Positions 50,002 through 58,638 of a stretch of 63,849 nt of DNA are shown here, one piece after another. How positions within the stretch are numbered: the stretch's first letter is position 1; every line of letters begins with the position of its first letter. Below the pieces are notes generated by a model, which searched no databases, was not told the origin of the DNA, and was given only the letters and a program-made list of their open reading frames with translations. The translations under genes and the position numbers were made by a program. The stretch comes from Thecamonas trahens ATCC 50062 (Eukaryota; Apusozoa; Apusomonadida; Apusomonadidae): the NCBI RefSeq assembly GCF_000142905.1, contig NW_013657628.1:53602-117450 (forward strand), written 5' to 3'.

Positions 50002-51853
50002 ATGTCAACGACCAGCGAGGTGACCATTCCTGGTGCCATCCAGATGAAGATTGGCAAAGTGTACAAGTTCAAGAAGGTTCTTGGACGAGGTGCTTTCTCC
50101 GTCGTCAAACTTGCCCGCCACAAGGTCGACGGCACCGAGTGGGTACGTACCCCCCCCCCCCCCTACCCACCTGCTTTGGCGAGTCACCAGGCCAGCCACC
50201 GACACCATCAATGACCACATAGCCAATAATCGTTGGAATGGTGGTGACCCCCCAAAAAAGGTCCTTCCCCCTCCTTTCCCCCTTCCCCCCCCCTCTCCTA
50301 TCCCCCCCTCCTTCCCCTCCCCTTCCCCTTCCCCTCCCCCTCTTCCCCTTCCCCTTTCCTCTGTCCACCACCTCTGTATGGAGGTGTGGGGGGGGGGGGG
50401 GGAGGGGAAGGGGGACCTCGGGCAGTGGTCTGAACTTGGCGGGGAGGAGCGAGGAGAGAGAGACACAGTCAGTAGGCTGCAACCTGTGTGTCCAGCAGCC
50501 TGTCTGTGCCAAAGCAGCCTGTCTGTGCCAAAGCAGCCTGTCTGTGCCAAAGCAGCCTGTGTGTGGGGGGTACGGGCCATGTCTGTGCATGGTACAGGCT
50601 ATCTGTGCCACAACCTGCCCATGGCGGCGCGCAGGGAGGCAAGAGCCTCGCCCTCTCGCCCGCTGGCACACGCCTCACTCACCCCCCCTCCCACCCTCGG
50701 AGTACGTGGACAGGCTGTCAAGTGCATCGAGAAGGAAAAGCTGACGGGCAAGGAGACGATGATGCGGATGGAGGTGGATATCCTCTGCCAGGTCTCGCAC
50801 CCGAACATCATTGCGTTGAAGGAGATCTACGAGACGGACAAGAAGATCTATCTGGTCATGGAGCTGGTGGACGGGACGGACTTGTTCGAGCGCATTGCCA
50901 ACACTGACGAGTTTTCGGAGCGCGAGGCGGCGACGGTCTTTCTCCAGCTTGTCTCGGGCGTCAAGTACCTCCACGACCTGGACATCATCCATCGTGACCT
51001 CAAGCCGGAGAATCTCCTGGTAGCGGCGACCGACGAGGACATGACCGAGATCAAGGTTGCCGACTTTGGCCTGTCGAAGATTGTGGGCGAGGATGTGACG
51101 CTCAAGACGGCGTGCGGCTCGCCGTACTATGTTGCGCCCGAGGTGCTCAACGACTCGACATACACCTTTTCGGCCGACGTCTGGTCGTGCGGCGTCATCC
51201 TGTACACGCTCCTCTGCGGTTTCCCGCCGTTCTACTCGGAGAACTACACCGAGCTGTTTGAGCTCATCAAGCGCGGCATGTACGAGTTCCCCACTCCGTA
51301 TTGGGACAACATCTCCGAGGGGGCCAAGGACCTCGTCTCGCGCCTCCTTGTCGTCGACCCGTCGAAGCGAATCTCGCTCGAGGACATCATCACCCACCCG
51401 TGGCTGCTTCGGGTCTCGGGCGCCGAGGCTCAGATCCGCGACGCCCACCGCCGCCACCACAACCGCCACCGCAGCGCCGGCTCGTCCGACGATGTCCACC
51501 ACTCGCACCGGCACCAGCTGCACCTGCACAACATGGAGCGGGCCCGCGTGCGGTTCAAGTCGGTCATCATCTCCACCATCGAGGCCGAGCAGGCTAAGAA
51601 GCGCCACTCAACCTCGGACGACTCGTGGGCTGACTCACAGGAGTACTCGTTCGAAGACGGCTCCGCCGACGCGCCTGACCACCCAGCCTCGACCTCGGCC
51701 TCTACCTCGGCCTCCTCGCGCACCTCGCACGCAAGCGACAAGCACAAGCACAAGGAGAAGCACAAGGAGCACAAGCATAAGCACAAGGACAAGTCCAAGT
51801 CCAAGCACAAGGACAAGCACAAGGGCAAGGGCAAGGACAAGCTCCACGCTTAG
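50002..51853 (+). CDS. CaMK-family Ser/Thr protein kinase, two exons
   Basis: Exons 50002-50142 and 50714-51853 give 426 residues. The donor is TGG|GTACGT and the acceptor GGACAG|GCT, phase 0, joining the glycine-rich loop (VLGRGAFSVVKLARHKV) to AVKCIEKEKLTGKET with the ATP-site Lys50. The catalytic loop is IIHRDLKPENLLV, the magnesium motif DFGLSKI and the activation-segment end VAPEVLNDSTYTF; the C-lobe has SADVWSCGVILYTLLCGFPP and HPWLL. The order and sequence fit CaMKI/DCLK-type kinases. No EF-hand is present; a calmodulin-binding helix may be ARVRFKSVIISTIEAEQAKK. The tail is His/Lys-rich (KHKEKHKEHKHKHKDKSK). The intact active site indicates an active kinase. Confidence 0.94.
50143..50713 (+). 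other. Intron of kinase gene, 571 bp
   Basis: It starts GTACGTACC and ends GTGGACAG, phase 0. It holds C12 (50151-50162), a G13 run (50391-50403) and a 19-bp tandem repeat at 50496-50565. Reading through would insert a Pro-rich sequence and abolish the kinase fold. Confidence 0.92.
50496..50565 (+). repeat. 19-bp tandem repeat, about 3.5 copies
   Basis: The unit CAGCCTGTCTGTGCCAAAG occurs at 50496, 50515 and 50534, with a partial copy at 50553. It lies inside the kinase intron. Confidence 0.92.
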
Positions 51854-51990
51854 CCAAACCCGGGCCCCGACCGAGCTCGGCTCTCTCCTTTCATCGGCAC
51901 CCCTCTCTTGCCCGTTGTGTCACACGTGGCAACAGTGAACACCCAGTACCTTGATCACGCTCCTCTCTCCACTCTTTCATTACGTGCATG

Positions 51991-53726
51991 TCACAGCGCA
52001 CAGACGTTGAGGTGCCGCGCGAGCGCTCCGGCTGCCATCGACTCGCCGCAGAGCTCACACCGTCTACAGCCCGCGGTCTTCAGCAGCTCGCCGGCGTCGC
52101 CGGCGGCGGCGGCACCGTAGCCTGCCCGGACAGCCACGGGTCGCGGCGGCGCCACCCGCTTCGAGAGCAACAGCGATGACGACAAACGCCGTTCCAGCCG
52201 GCGCCCGCGCTTCTGCGGTACGTCGTCGTCGTCGTCGTCGTCCGACTCGGTGTCGATGTTGAGGACAACCCGCGGCGGCGGCGGCCCCGGCCGCTCCAGA
52301 GCCGCCAGCGAAGCTGCGAGCGAGGGGCCCACCAGCCGCCCGCTCTGTTGCGAAGAGAGCTGCGACGGAGGGAAGTTGCTCAGTCGCTGCGGGCGGGCGC
52401 AGGACGCGTGCCAGTCATCCGGTTCGCCCTGCTTGCCATCGGTGCGCGACAGCTGCGACGGTGGCAGCGCCAGCGGCTCGCTGGACGCCATGCCGCTCGC
52501 CTGGAGCGCTGACGCCAGCGCAGCCCGCGACGCGGCCTCGTCGTGGTGGGCCAAGCCGAGCTCAAGGCTGACGCTGCTGAGAATCTGGGCAGGAGCCGGG
52601 TGCAGGACGTGTGGGCGCTTGCGGAAGAGCGCCGATTCAGAGCCCGAGTCGGAGCCACGCGGGCGCTTGTGGGTCCGGCTAGCCGGCCGCCGCCGCAGCC
52701 GCGACGCTCGCCGCCGGATCTCGACCCGCGTCTGCGGCGCCGCTTGCGGCACGTCGCTCGACGGTGGGACCGACGGCGACGGCAGGACAAGTGGCGAGTG
52801 CGGGCGAGGAGGGCCACTGCCGCCAGCAGCAGCGGCCACATCAAGCTCGCCCGACGAGCTGCTCACGCCAGCATCGGCATCTGCGTCGGCCACGGTGTTT
52901 GTCTCGAGACGCAGGCCCGAGCACGGCGGAATGGCCTTCAGCACGATGCCCGACGAGCTCAGCGCCCGCGACGAGGCTTCGGCATCCGGGACTAGCTCGC
53001 CGGCGGCAAACAACTCGGGCGATGACGGCGGAGCAATGTGTCGGCAATGTGTCGGCGGCGGCCTATGCTCCAGTGCTCGCTCTGTGCCACGTCGCTCTGC
53101 GCGTCGCTCTGCGCGTCGCTCTGCACGTCGCTGCTCTCGCCGTCGCTGCTTCCATTAGCGAACAGATCGATGGGCCTGGCGTTGCTGCCACTGCCGCTAC
53201 CACTACCGCTTCCGCTGCCGTCGTCGCTGTCCTCGACCAGCACGGTGCGTGCGAGGTTACGGACGACCAGCGGCGGCGAGGGCAGCGGCGAGAGGCAGTG
53301 TCGGCGGTGTGCGGCCGAGCCGGGCGCTGCACGGCCTTTTCCTAAAAACGGCGGTGATCGCGATGGTGATCGGGCGGGCATGGAAGAGCGGACGAGGAGC
53401 GCGGCCGGTGGCGGAGGGAGCATACGGGGTGAGACCGGCGGGGAGGAGACATGGCTCACATGCGATTGTTGCGAGTCGGCCAAGAGTGGAAGGACGGCGG
53501 TGTGTGCCTCTAGCGGAGCAGATAGGCAGAGCGGCGGCGAGCGGCTGCGACCAAAGTTGATCACGCCACTGATCAAAGGCCGTGCGGGGAGCGGACGGGC
53601 GGCAGGATGGACAGCAGGGGGAGGGTATGGGGAAGAAGAAGAGGAGGAGGAGGAGATGGAGAGACCATCTAGGACACCACCATCCGATGAAGAGTTTGCA
53701 CACCGGTCTTTGTACTCCCCGGGCAT
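51991..53726 (-). CDS. Disordered protein ending in a C2HC zinc finger; 11-bp duplication breaks frame
   Basis: Two overlapping minus frames, MPGEYKDRC... from 53726 and a second ending at 51991. Between them the 11-base unit GCAATGTGTCG (plus strand) is tandemly duplicated at 53033-53054; removing one copy gives a continuous 574-residue protein (RRRHIAPPSSPELFAAGEL). Most of it is Ser/Pro/Arg-rich and probably disordered, with acidic patches (LVEDSDDGSGSGSG, DTESDDDDDDD) and a basic cluster (RRRASRLRRRPASRTHKRPR). The last 22 residues, CELCGESMAAGALARHLNVC, form a CxxC...HxxxC zinc finger like UBZ4/Rad18-type or C2HC fingers. I cannot assign a function; a DNA-repair or ubiquitin link is only suggested by that finger. 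Confidence 0.62.
53033..53054. repeat. 11-bp tandem duplication inside a coding region
   Basis: GCAATGTGTCG occurs twice back to back (53033-53043 and 53044-53054). Because 11 is not a multiple of three it shifts the reading frame of the zinc-finger gene. Confidence 0.9.
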
Positions 53727-53904
53727 GGCGAGGAGTGGGTGGTGGGCTTGGGCTTGGAGTGGATAGGGAAGGTGGGGGGGGGGAGGGGCACCACTTGACT
53801 GAACAGCTTGGGTATGCGCATTGGGGGAGTGAGGAAGGGATGGAGGGAAGGGAGGGAGAGGGGGGATGTTTGCTTATGTAAGAGGGGATGGGTCGGTGTA
53901 GGAC
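53727..53904. promoter_or_regulatory. Divergent promoter region, G-rich
   Basis: 178 bases between the zinc-finger and FoP-protein starts, with G10 at 53774-53783 (sense poly-C for the zinc-finger gene). Nothing else is seen. Confidence 0.4.
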
Positions 53905-54514
53905 ATGCCGCGGTTTGTGACTCTCTCGGATCGGTTTGCCGCCAAGGGTGGGGCCGGCAAGGGCCAGGGCAAGGGCAAGGCTGTGAGCAACAAGGGCAAG
54001 GCCGGCAAGGGCCAGGGCAAGGCCTCCAACAAGGTCCAGGGTCAGGGCAAGGGTCAGGGCCAACAAGGGTAAGAACCAGGGCCAGGGCAAGGGCCAGGGC
54101 AAGGGCCAGGGCAAGGGCCAGGGCAAGGGCAAGGGCAAGGCGTCCAACAAGGGCAAGGCCGTTGGCAACAAGGCAGCCGGTAGCAAGGTCAAGGGCAAGA
54201 CGGGCAATGGCGCGCAGGCTGTGGTCGGCAAGCGGAAGAAGGTGCCGACCAAGGGCGCAAAGACGGCGGCCAACAAGCGGGCAAAGGGCAACAAGACGAA
54301 GGACGTCTCCCAGGTGGCCAAGCCCAAGACCCAGGCCGAGCTGGATGCAGAGCTGGCTAGCTACATGCTGAAAGACGAGAAGCGGGCCGCGAACTACCTC
54401 GATGCCGAGCTCGAAGAGTATCAGGCCCAGCGGAAGAAGGCTGCCGCTGCCGCCGCCGCCGAGGCGACCGCAAACAACGACGATGTTGCCGTCGACGACG
54501 TGCTCGATGAGTAG
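53905..54514 (+). CDS. CHTOP/ALYREF-like FoP-domain protein with GKGQ repeats; frame break or intron
   Basis: ATG 53905 begins MPRFVTLSDRFAAKGG, similar to the N-terminal LSxRF motif of CHTOP/UIF-type export factors. A long Gly-Lys-Gly-Gln repeat region follows. The C-terminus, PKTQAELDAELASYMLKDEK, is an FoP-duplication motif (LDxELxxY). CHTOP-type proteins lack an RRM, bind RNA through basic Gly-rich repeats and work with TREX in mRNA export. The first frame stops at 54072; the FoP frame differs by one extra (or two missing) bases near 54061, where copies of GGCxTCCAACAAG elsewhere suggest a repeat contraction. Alternatively an intron 54069-54183 (GGTAAGA...CCGGTAG, phase 2) restores the frame and gives 164 residues, though it lacks a pyrimidine tract. 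Confidence 0.7.
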
Positions 54515-54593
54515 CAACAACAACCCCCCCCACACACACACAAACACACATCGATGCTAAACGCTCTTTGCTGAGCAGTCTTCTATGCTCCTG

Positions 54594-57500
54594 CTACGCA
54601 TTGGACTTGGACGACTTGGACTTGGACTTGACGGGCGTGGCCGACTTGCGCTGGCGGTCGAGAACCTCGACCATGAGCGAGGCATGGCCTTGGACAAACT
54701 CCTGGACCTGGGCAAAGTACTTGACCGAGATCTCGGTAAAGTTCTTGGCGACAAAGTCGAGACAGGTCTTGCGGAGGTTCGGGAACATGTACGCTGGCTT
54801 GCGGGAGCGCGGCTTGGGCGACTGCAGCTGCTGGGAGACCCAGGTGAGGCGCTCGATGGCGGTGGCCGGTGTGAGCGTGTCGATCATGTACCGCGACGCT
54901 CTGTCGATGGCCGAGGAGATGGAGAACCGGTTGGCAAGGCCAAGCACCTCACACGCGGTGTCGGTGTCGAGCGGCAGCTCGCCAGACTGCAAGAACGAGA
55001 TGAGCGCCGCGAGTGCGCCGGCCGTTGTCCCAAACGACGCAATGACCGTCCGCGGCTTGTTGGCCGCCTCCTCGAGGTCTTCAGCAAAGGCCGAGGTGAG
55101 GAGCTCGGCAAGGAGCTTGGGGTAGGCCTGGAGAGCGGCAAAGGTGCCTGTGGCGGCCTCGTCGCGCTTGATCATGTTGAGGACAACAAACTCAAAGGCT
55201 GTCCGCCTCGCGCGCGGGAAGATGAACCGGTTGTCGCCGTCGTCGACCGAGTCGGACATGGCGTACTCGGAATGCCAGATGAGCCAGGGGATGGCGGTCT
55301 TGACCGAGAGCGCGTCGGTGAGGTAGACGCGGCAGAGGGCGACGACTCGCTCAAGGAGGAGGAACTCGCCAAGCTTCATGGTGTCGAGCACGTCGTCCTC
55401 GTGCACGTCGAGCACGTCGGTGTAGAGGTAGTGGATGACCGAGTACAGCGCCGACGCCGTGGCCTCGGGGAAGTTAATGACGGCGCGCGGGAGGCTTCCG
55501 CCCGCACTTGTGCCGCCCGCCGCCGCGTCGCGGTCGGCCGCCGCCGCCCGCTTGGCCACCGCCGCCCGCGCCGCGTCCTGCGACGCCTGCGCCTCGGAGA
55601 ACTCGTTAGAGAACATGGCCTTAAAGTACTTGCACCGCGCCATGAGAACCGAGCGATGGGCTGAGATCTCGGTGTGGTGCGGGACCGAGACGCAAAAGGC
55701 CACGTCGTGAGTCGCCTCATCGAGCTCGAGCGACGCGAGGTCGTCGAGAAGCCGCGACGGCGGCGGCGGCTCGACGCCCACCACCGGCAGCACGCCCTTC
55801 ATGACCCGGATGCAGTGCCCGGCGTACTCGGAGATGTACATGTTGCCGCGGCCGTCGTCGAGCATGCAGATCGGGTGCTTGTACGACACGGTCTTGCCAC
55901 GCCCGTCGAGCGTCACGAGCTTGTTGAGCGGCGAGCCTGAAATGGTCACCACCTTTGGGTTCTTGAGCGACTCGGAGAGCATGACCTTGCGGATGCAGTT
56001 GACGTTGTGCTCCATGACGTACAGGTCGCCATGCGCGTCGACAAGCATGCCCCAAGGCGACTCGAACGACGCGTTCGTGCCCTCGCCATCGCGCACTTGC
56101 TGCGACTGCGAGCCCGCAATAGTCGTCACCCGTGCGGTCGCCAGCGAAATGCGCCGGACGCACCGGTTGTGGTTGTCCGAAACGTAGAGGACCGACTCGC
56201 CGGTCCCGGGCTCGCGGGCGTGGATGACCTGCGCCGGCCACGAGAACCGAGCATGCGTCGCCGCGCCATCGCGATAGCCCGACTGCCGGCCCTTGCCGGC
56301 AAAAGTGGAGACCTTGCCAGTCGCAATCTCCACCTTGCGGATGCAATGGTTGTCACAGTCGGCAATGTACAGATGCCCGTCCGATGCGAGGCAGATGCCG
56401 CGCGGCCCGTTGAACCGCGCCACGCTGCCGCGCCCGTTCTTGTACCCCTTGTCGTCCGCTGTCGGCCCAGCAACAACCTTGACCGTCCCGTCGGCTGCCA
56501 CAGACCGGACTCGGTTGCCGTAGCACTCGACAAGGTACATGGTGTCGTTCTCGTCGATGCACAGGCCTGTCGGCCCATTGAACCGCACCGCCAGCGGCTG
56601 CGGCGTCGTCTCGCCGTTTCGCGGCGTCTCGAGCTCTACCACGCCCGACGACTTGTCGGCTCCGGCAAAGGTCGAGACCTCGCCATCGTGTAGAACCCGG
56701 ACAAGGCCGTTGCCGTTGTCGCACACAAACAAGTGCGTCCGCGCCGCGTTCTCCACCATGCCGTAGCACCGAAAGAACTCAGCCTCGGGCGCAGGCCCGT
56801 TTCGCTTCCCGTGCCGTCCGGTCTTGCCGGCAATCGTCTCCACTTCGAGTTCGTCAAAGTTGATGCGGTCGACAAGCGGGACAGAGGTCTCCCACTTGAG
56901 CGCCGTCTTGCGGCTCGGCATCAGCGGCGGCTCGTTGATCGACGGCACCATGCGCCGCATCGACGAAGTGAGCACGACAGAGCCCGACGGTGGCGGAAGC
57001 TTGGGCGCCACAAGGCCCGATCCACGGCGCCGCCGTGTGCTGCCTCCCACCACGTCCATCGGCGCCGGCTCGCTCCCGCTTCCGCTCCCACCGCCATCGT
57101 CCGAGACCTCCTCCTTTCCTCTGCGCTTACCCTTGGCCGAGACCTGCTTCTTGCCCTTTCCGCTGCTCCGCTTTTTCTGCAACGCCGCGCTCTCGGCCTT
57201 CTTGGACGACCGGCGCGTGCGCCCGCTGCTCCGCGCCACCGCCTTGCTCGAGCTCCCCGAGTTGAGCTTGGCCCGCTTGGTCGCCCGCTCGCCAGCCTCT
57301 TCGCCTCCGCCGGGTGCCGTTGTCGTCTCCTCGCCGTTAGCAACGTACACCGCCATGCCATCGTCATTGTACCGAACTGGCGCCGCGCCCGCTGCCGTTG
57401 TTGCCGTCGACGCCGTCGACGACGTTGCCACACTCGGCCCTGGTGACGCCATGCTCCGCTTCCGCTTCGACCGCCTCGGCCGAGTGCCCGCCGTCGTGTT

Positions 57501-57626
57501 GCTGCTACTCGTCGCAGTACTCATGCCCGTTGCCGTGGTTGCCGCTGTCGTTTCGCTTCCGTTCCTCGCACTGGTGGCCTCCTCGGGCGAGGTCGCCCTG
57601 TTGCTCGCTGTGCCCTCGTCGTCCAT
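54594..57626 (-). CDS. NHL-repeat and BTB/POZ-domain protein
   Basis: 1010 residues from ATG 57626 (MDDEGTASNR). The first 250 residues are Ser/Thr/Lys/Arg-rich and disordered. About five NHL repeats follow (about 290-620), for example FNGPTGLCIDENDTMYLVEC, FNGPRGICLASDGHLYIADC, SWPAQVIHARE and ESPWGMLVDAHGDLYVMEHN, each with CIRKV-type strands; they should form a beta-propeller. A BTB domain comes at about 640-780 (THDVAFCVSVPHHTEISAHR, VLMARCKYFKAMFSNEFSE, VIHYLYTDVLDV), then BACK-like helical segments; the last 30 residues are basic. BTB proteins often serve as Cullin-3 adaptors, so the propeller may bind the substrate; this is inference. The first in-frame codon run starts a little upstream without ATG. 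Confidence 0.88.
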   Translation of the reverse strand: MDDEGTASNRATSPEEATSARNGSETTAATTATGMSTATSSSNTTAGTRPRRSKRKRSMASPGPSVATSSTASTATTAAGAAPVRYNDDGMAVYVANGEETTTAPGGGEEAGERATKRAKLNSGSSSKAVARSSGRTRRSSKKAESAALQKKRSSGKGKKQVSAKGKRRGKEEVSDDGGGSGSGSEPAPMDVVGGSTRRRRGSGLVAPKLPPPSGSVVLTSSMRRMVPSINEPPLMPSRKTALKWETSVPLVDRINFDELEVETIAGKTGRHGKRNGPAPEAEFFRCYGMVENAARTHLFVCDNGNGLVRVLHDGEVSTFAGADKSSGVVELETPRNGETTPQPLAVRFNGPTGLCIDENDTMYLVECYGNRVRSVAADGTVKVVAGPTADDKGYKNGRGSVARFNGPRGICLASDGHLYIADCDNHCIRKVEIATGKVSTFAGKGRQSGYRDGAATHARFSWPAQVIHAREPGTGESVLYVSDNHNRCVRRISLATARVTTIAGSQSQQVRDGEGTNASFESPWGMLVDAHGDLYVMEHNVNCIRKVMLSESLKNPKVVTISGSPLNKLVTLDGRGKTVSYKHPICMLDDGRGNMYISEYAGHCIRVMKGVLPVVGVEPPPPSRLLDDLASLELDEATHDVAFCVSVPHHTEISAHRSVLMARCKYFKAMFSNEFSEAQASQDAARAAVAKRAAAADRDAAAGGTSAGGSLPRAVINFPEATASALYSVIHYLYTDVLDVHEDDVLDTMKLGEFLLLERVVALCRVYLTDALSVKTAIPWLIWHSEYAMSDSVDDGDNRFIFPRARRTAFEFVVLNMIKRDEAATGTFAALQAYPKLLAELLTSAFAEDLEEAANKPRTVIASFGTTAGALAALISFLQSGELPLDTDTACEVLGLANRFSISSAIDRASRYMIDTLTPATAIERLTWVSQQLQSPKPRSRKPAYMFPNLRKTCLDFVAKNFTEISVKYFAQVQEFVQGHASLMVEVLDRQRKSATPVKSKSKSSKSNA

Positions 57627-57926
57627 GCCGGGTGTAGTGGAGACAAAGTAGAGGTAGGTCAAGCTGGGTACGGGTGTAGTAGGTTGGTAGTTTGCAAAGT
57701 GGGTGGTTGGGTTGAGTGAGTGATGTGGTGCGACTCACCAACTCCTCCTTCCCCCCGCCCCTCTCCTTCCTCACCCTTGGCCCTTGGCCCTTGCTCTGCG
57801 AGTTGCGGTGGGGAGGACACAATCGGGAGTGCGACTTGAAGACAATCTGTCCCGCGAGTTGGCGGCACACAAATTTTCTGTTCCACCGCATCATTTTCTC
57901 CATGTCCACACACGTCACATACATAG

Positions 57927-57964
<38 letters not shown>

Positions 57965-58638
57965 TTATATGCACACACACACACGTACTCAGAAATGCAC
58001 CCGTTGAATAGTGATGAAAAGAAGTAGGGGTTGCAAAGCCGTATCCCATCATCCTTCATTCCAAACCTTGCTTGACCGCCCCTCTCCTCCATCCACCCCT
58101 CCCTCTCCCATCCCGTCATTTTTTCTGTTGCCAATCCCCCACCCTAGCACAGCTTGCCGCAAGTGGTACAAGTCGCCAGCACTCGCGGCTGGCTGAGCGA
58201 TGCAAAGTGGCTGGCATCTTACTTCTTCGCTAAGAGCTCCGATGGCGTCGACACAGTCGGCTCCGATCCGCCCACCCTTTGATGAAAACGCGTGACAGCG
58301 ACTACGGACGCCGTCTCGGCGCCCAATCCTTACCTTGATCTCGCGTGAGCGCGAGCTTACGACGAGCGGTCATGTACACGCAGGTAACTGTGTCAATCGG
58401 TACGACGTACTAGCACAGAGGGTCGGGCCGTCGAGCCAGCAGAGCGACCGCTCGGCCGGCAAGCGAGGGAGAGGACAATGCCCGTCACTTTGTTGGTTTT
58501 TTTGTGCCTCCACCACCCAGCCACGAGGACTCGGCGGCGAGCGAGAGTGGCTCAAGCACACGAGGGCTTGCCACTGCACTCCCTGACACCGCCACCGTCA
58601 CTTTCCCTCTTTGCCCAAGGTCATCGGTGAGAGGCGGC
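57627..58638. promoter_or_regulatory. Large divergent intergenic region
   Basis: 1012 bases between the NHL-BTB and RasGAP starts. It contains (AC)n at 57927-57954 followed by a TATATATATTTATAT stretch, unusual for this GC-rich window and a possible TATA-like element. The RasGAP frame stays open back to 58504 without ATG. No other gene is seen. Confidence 0.45.
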
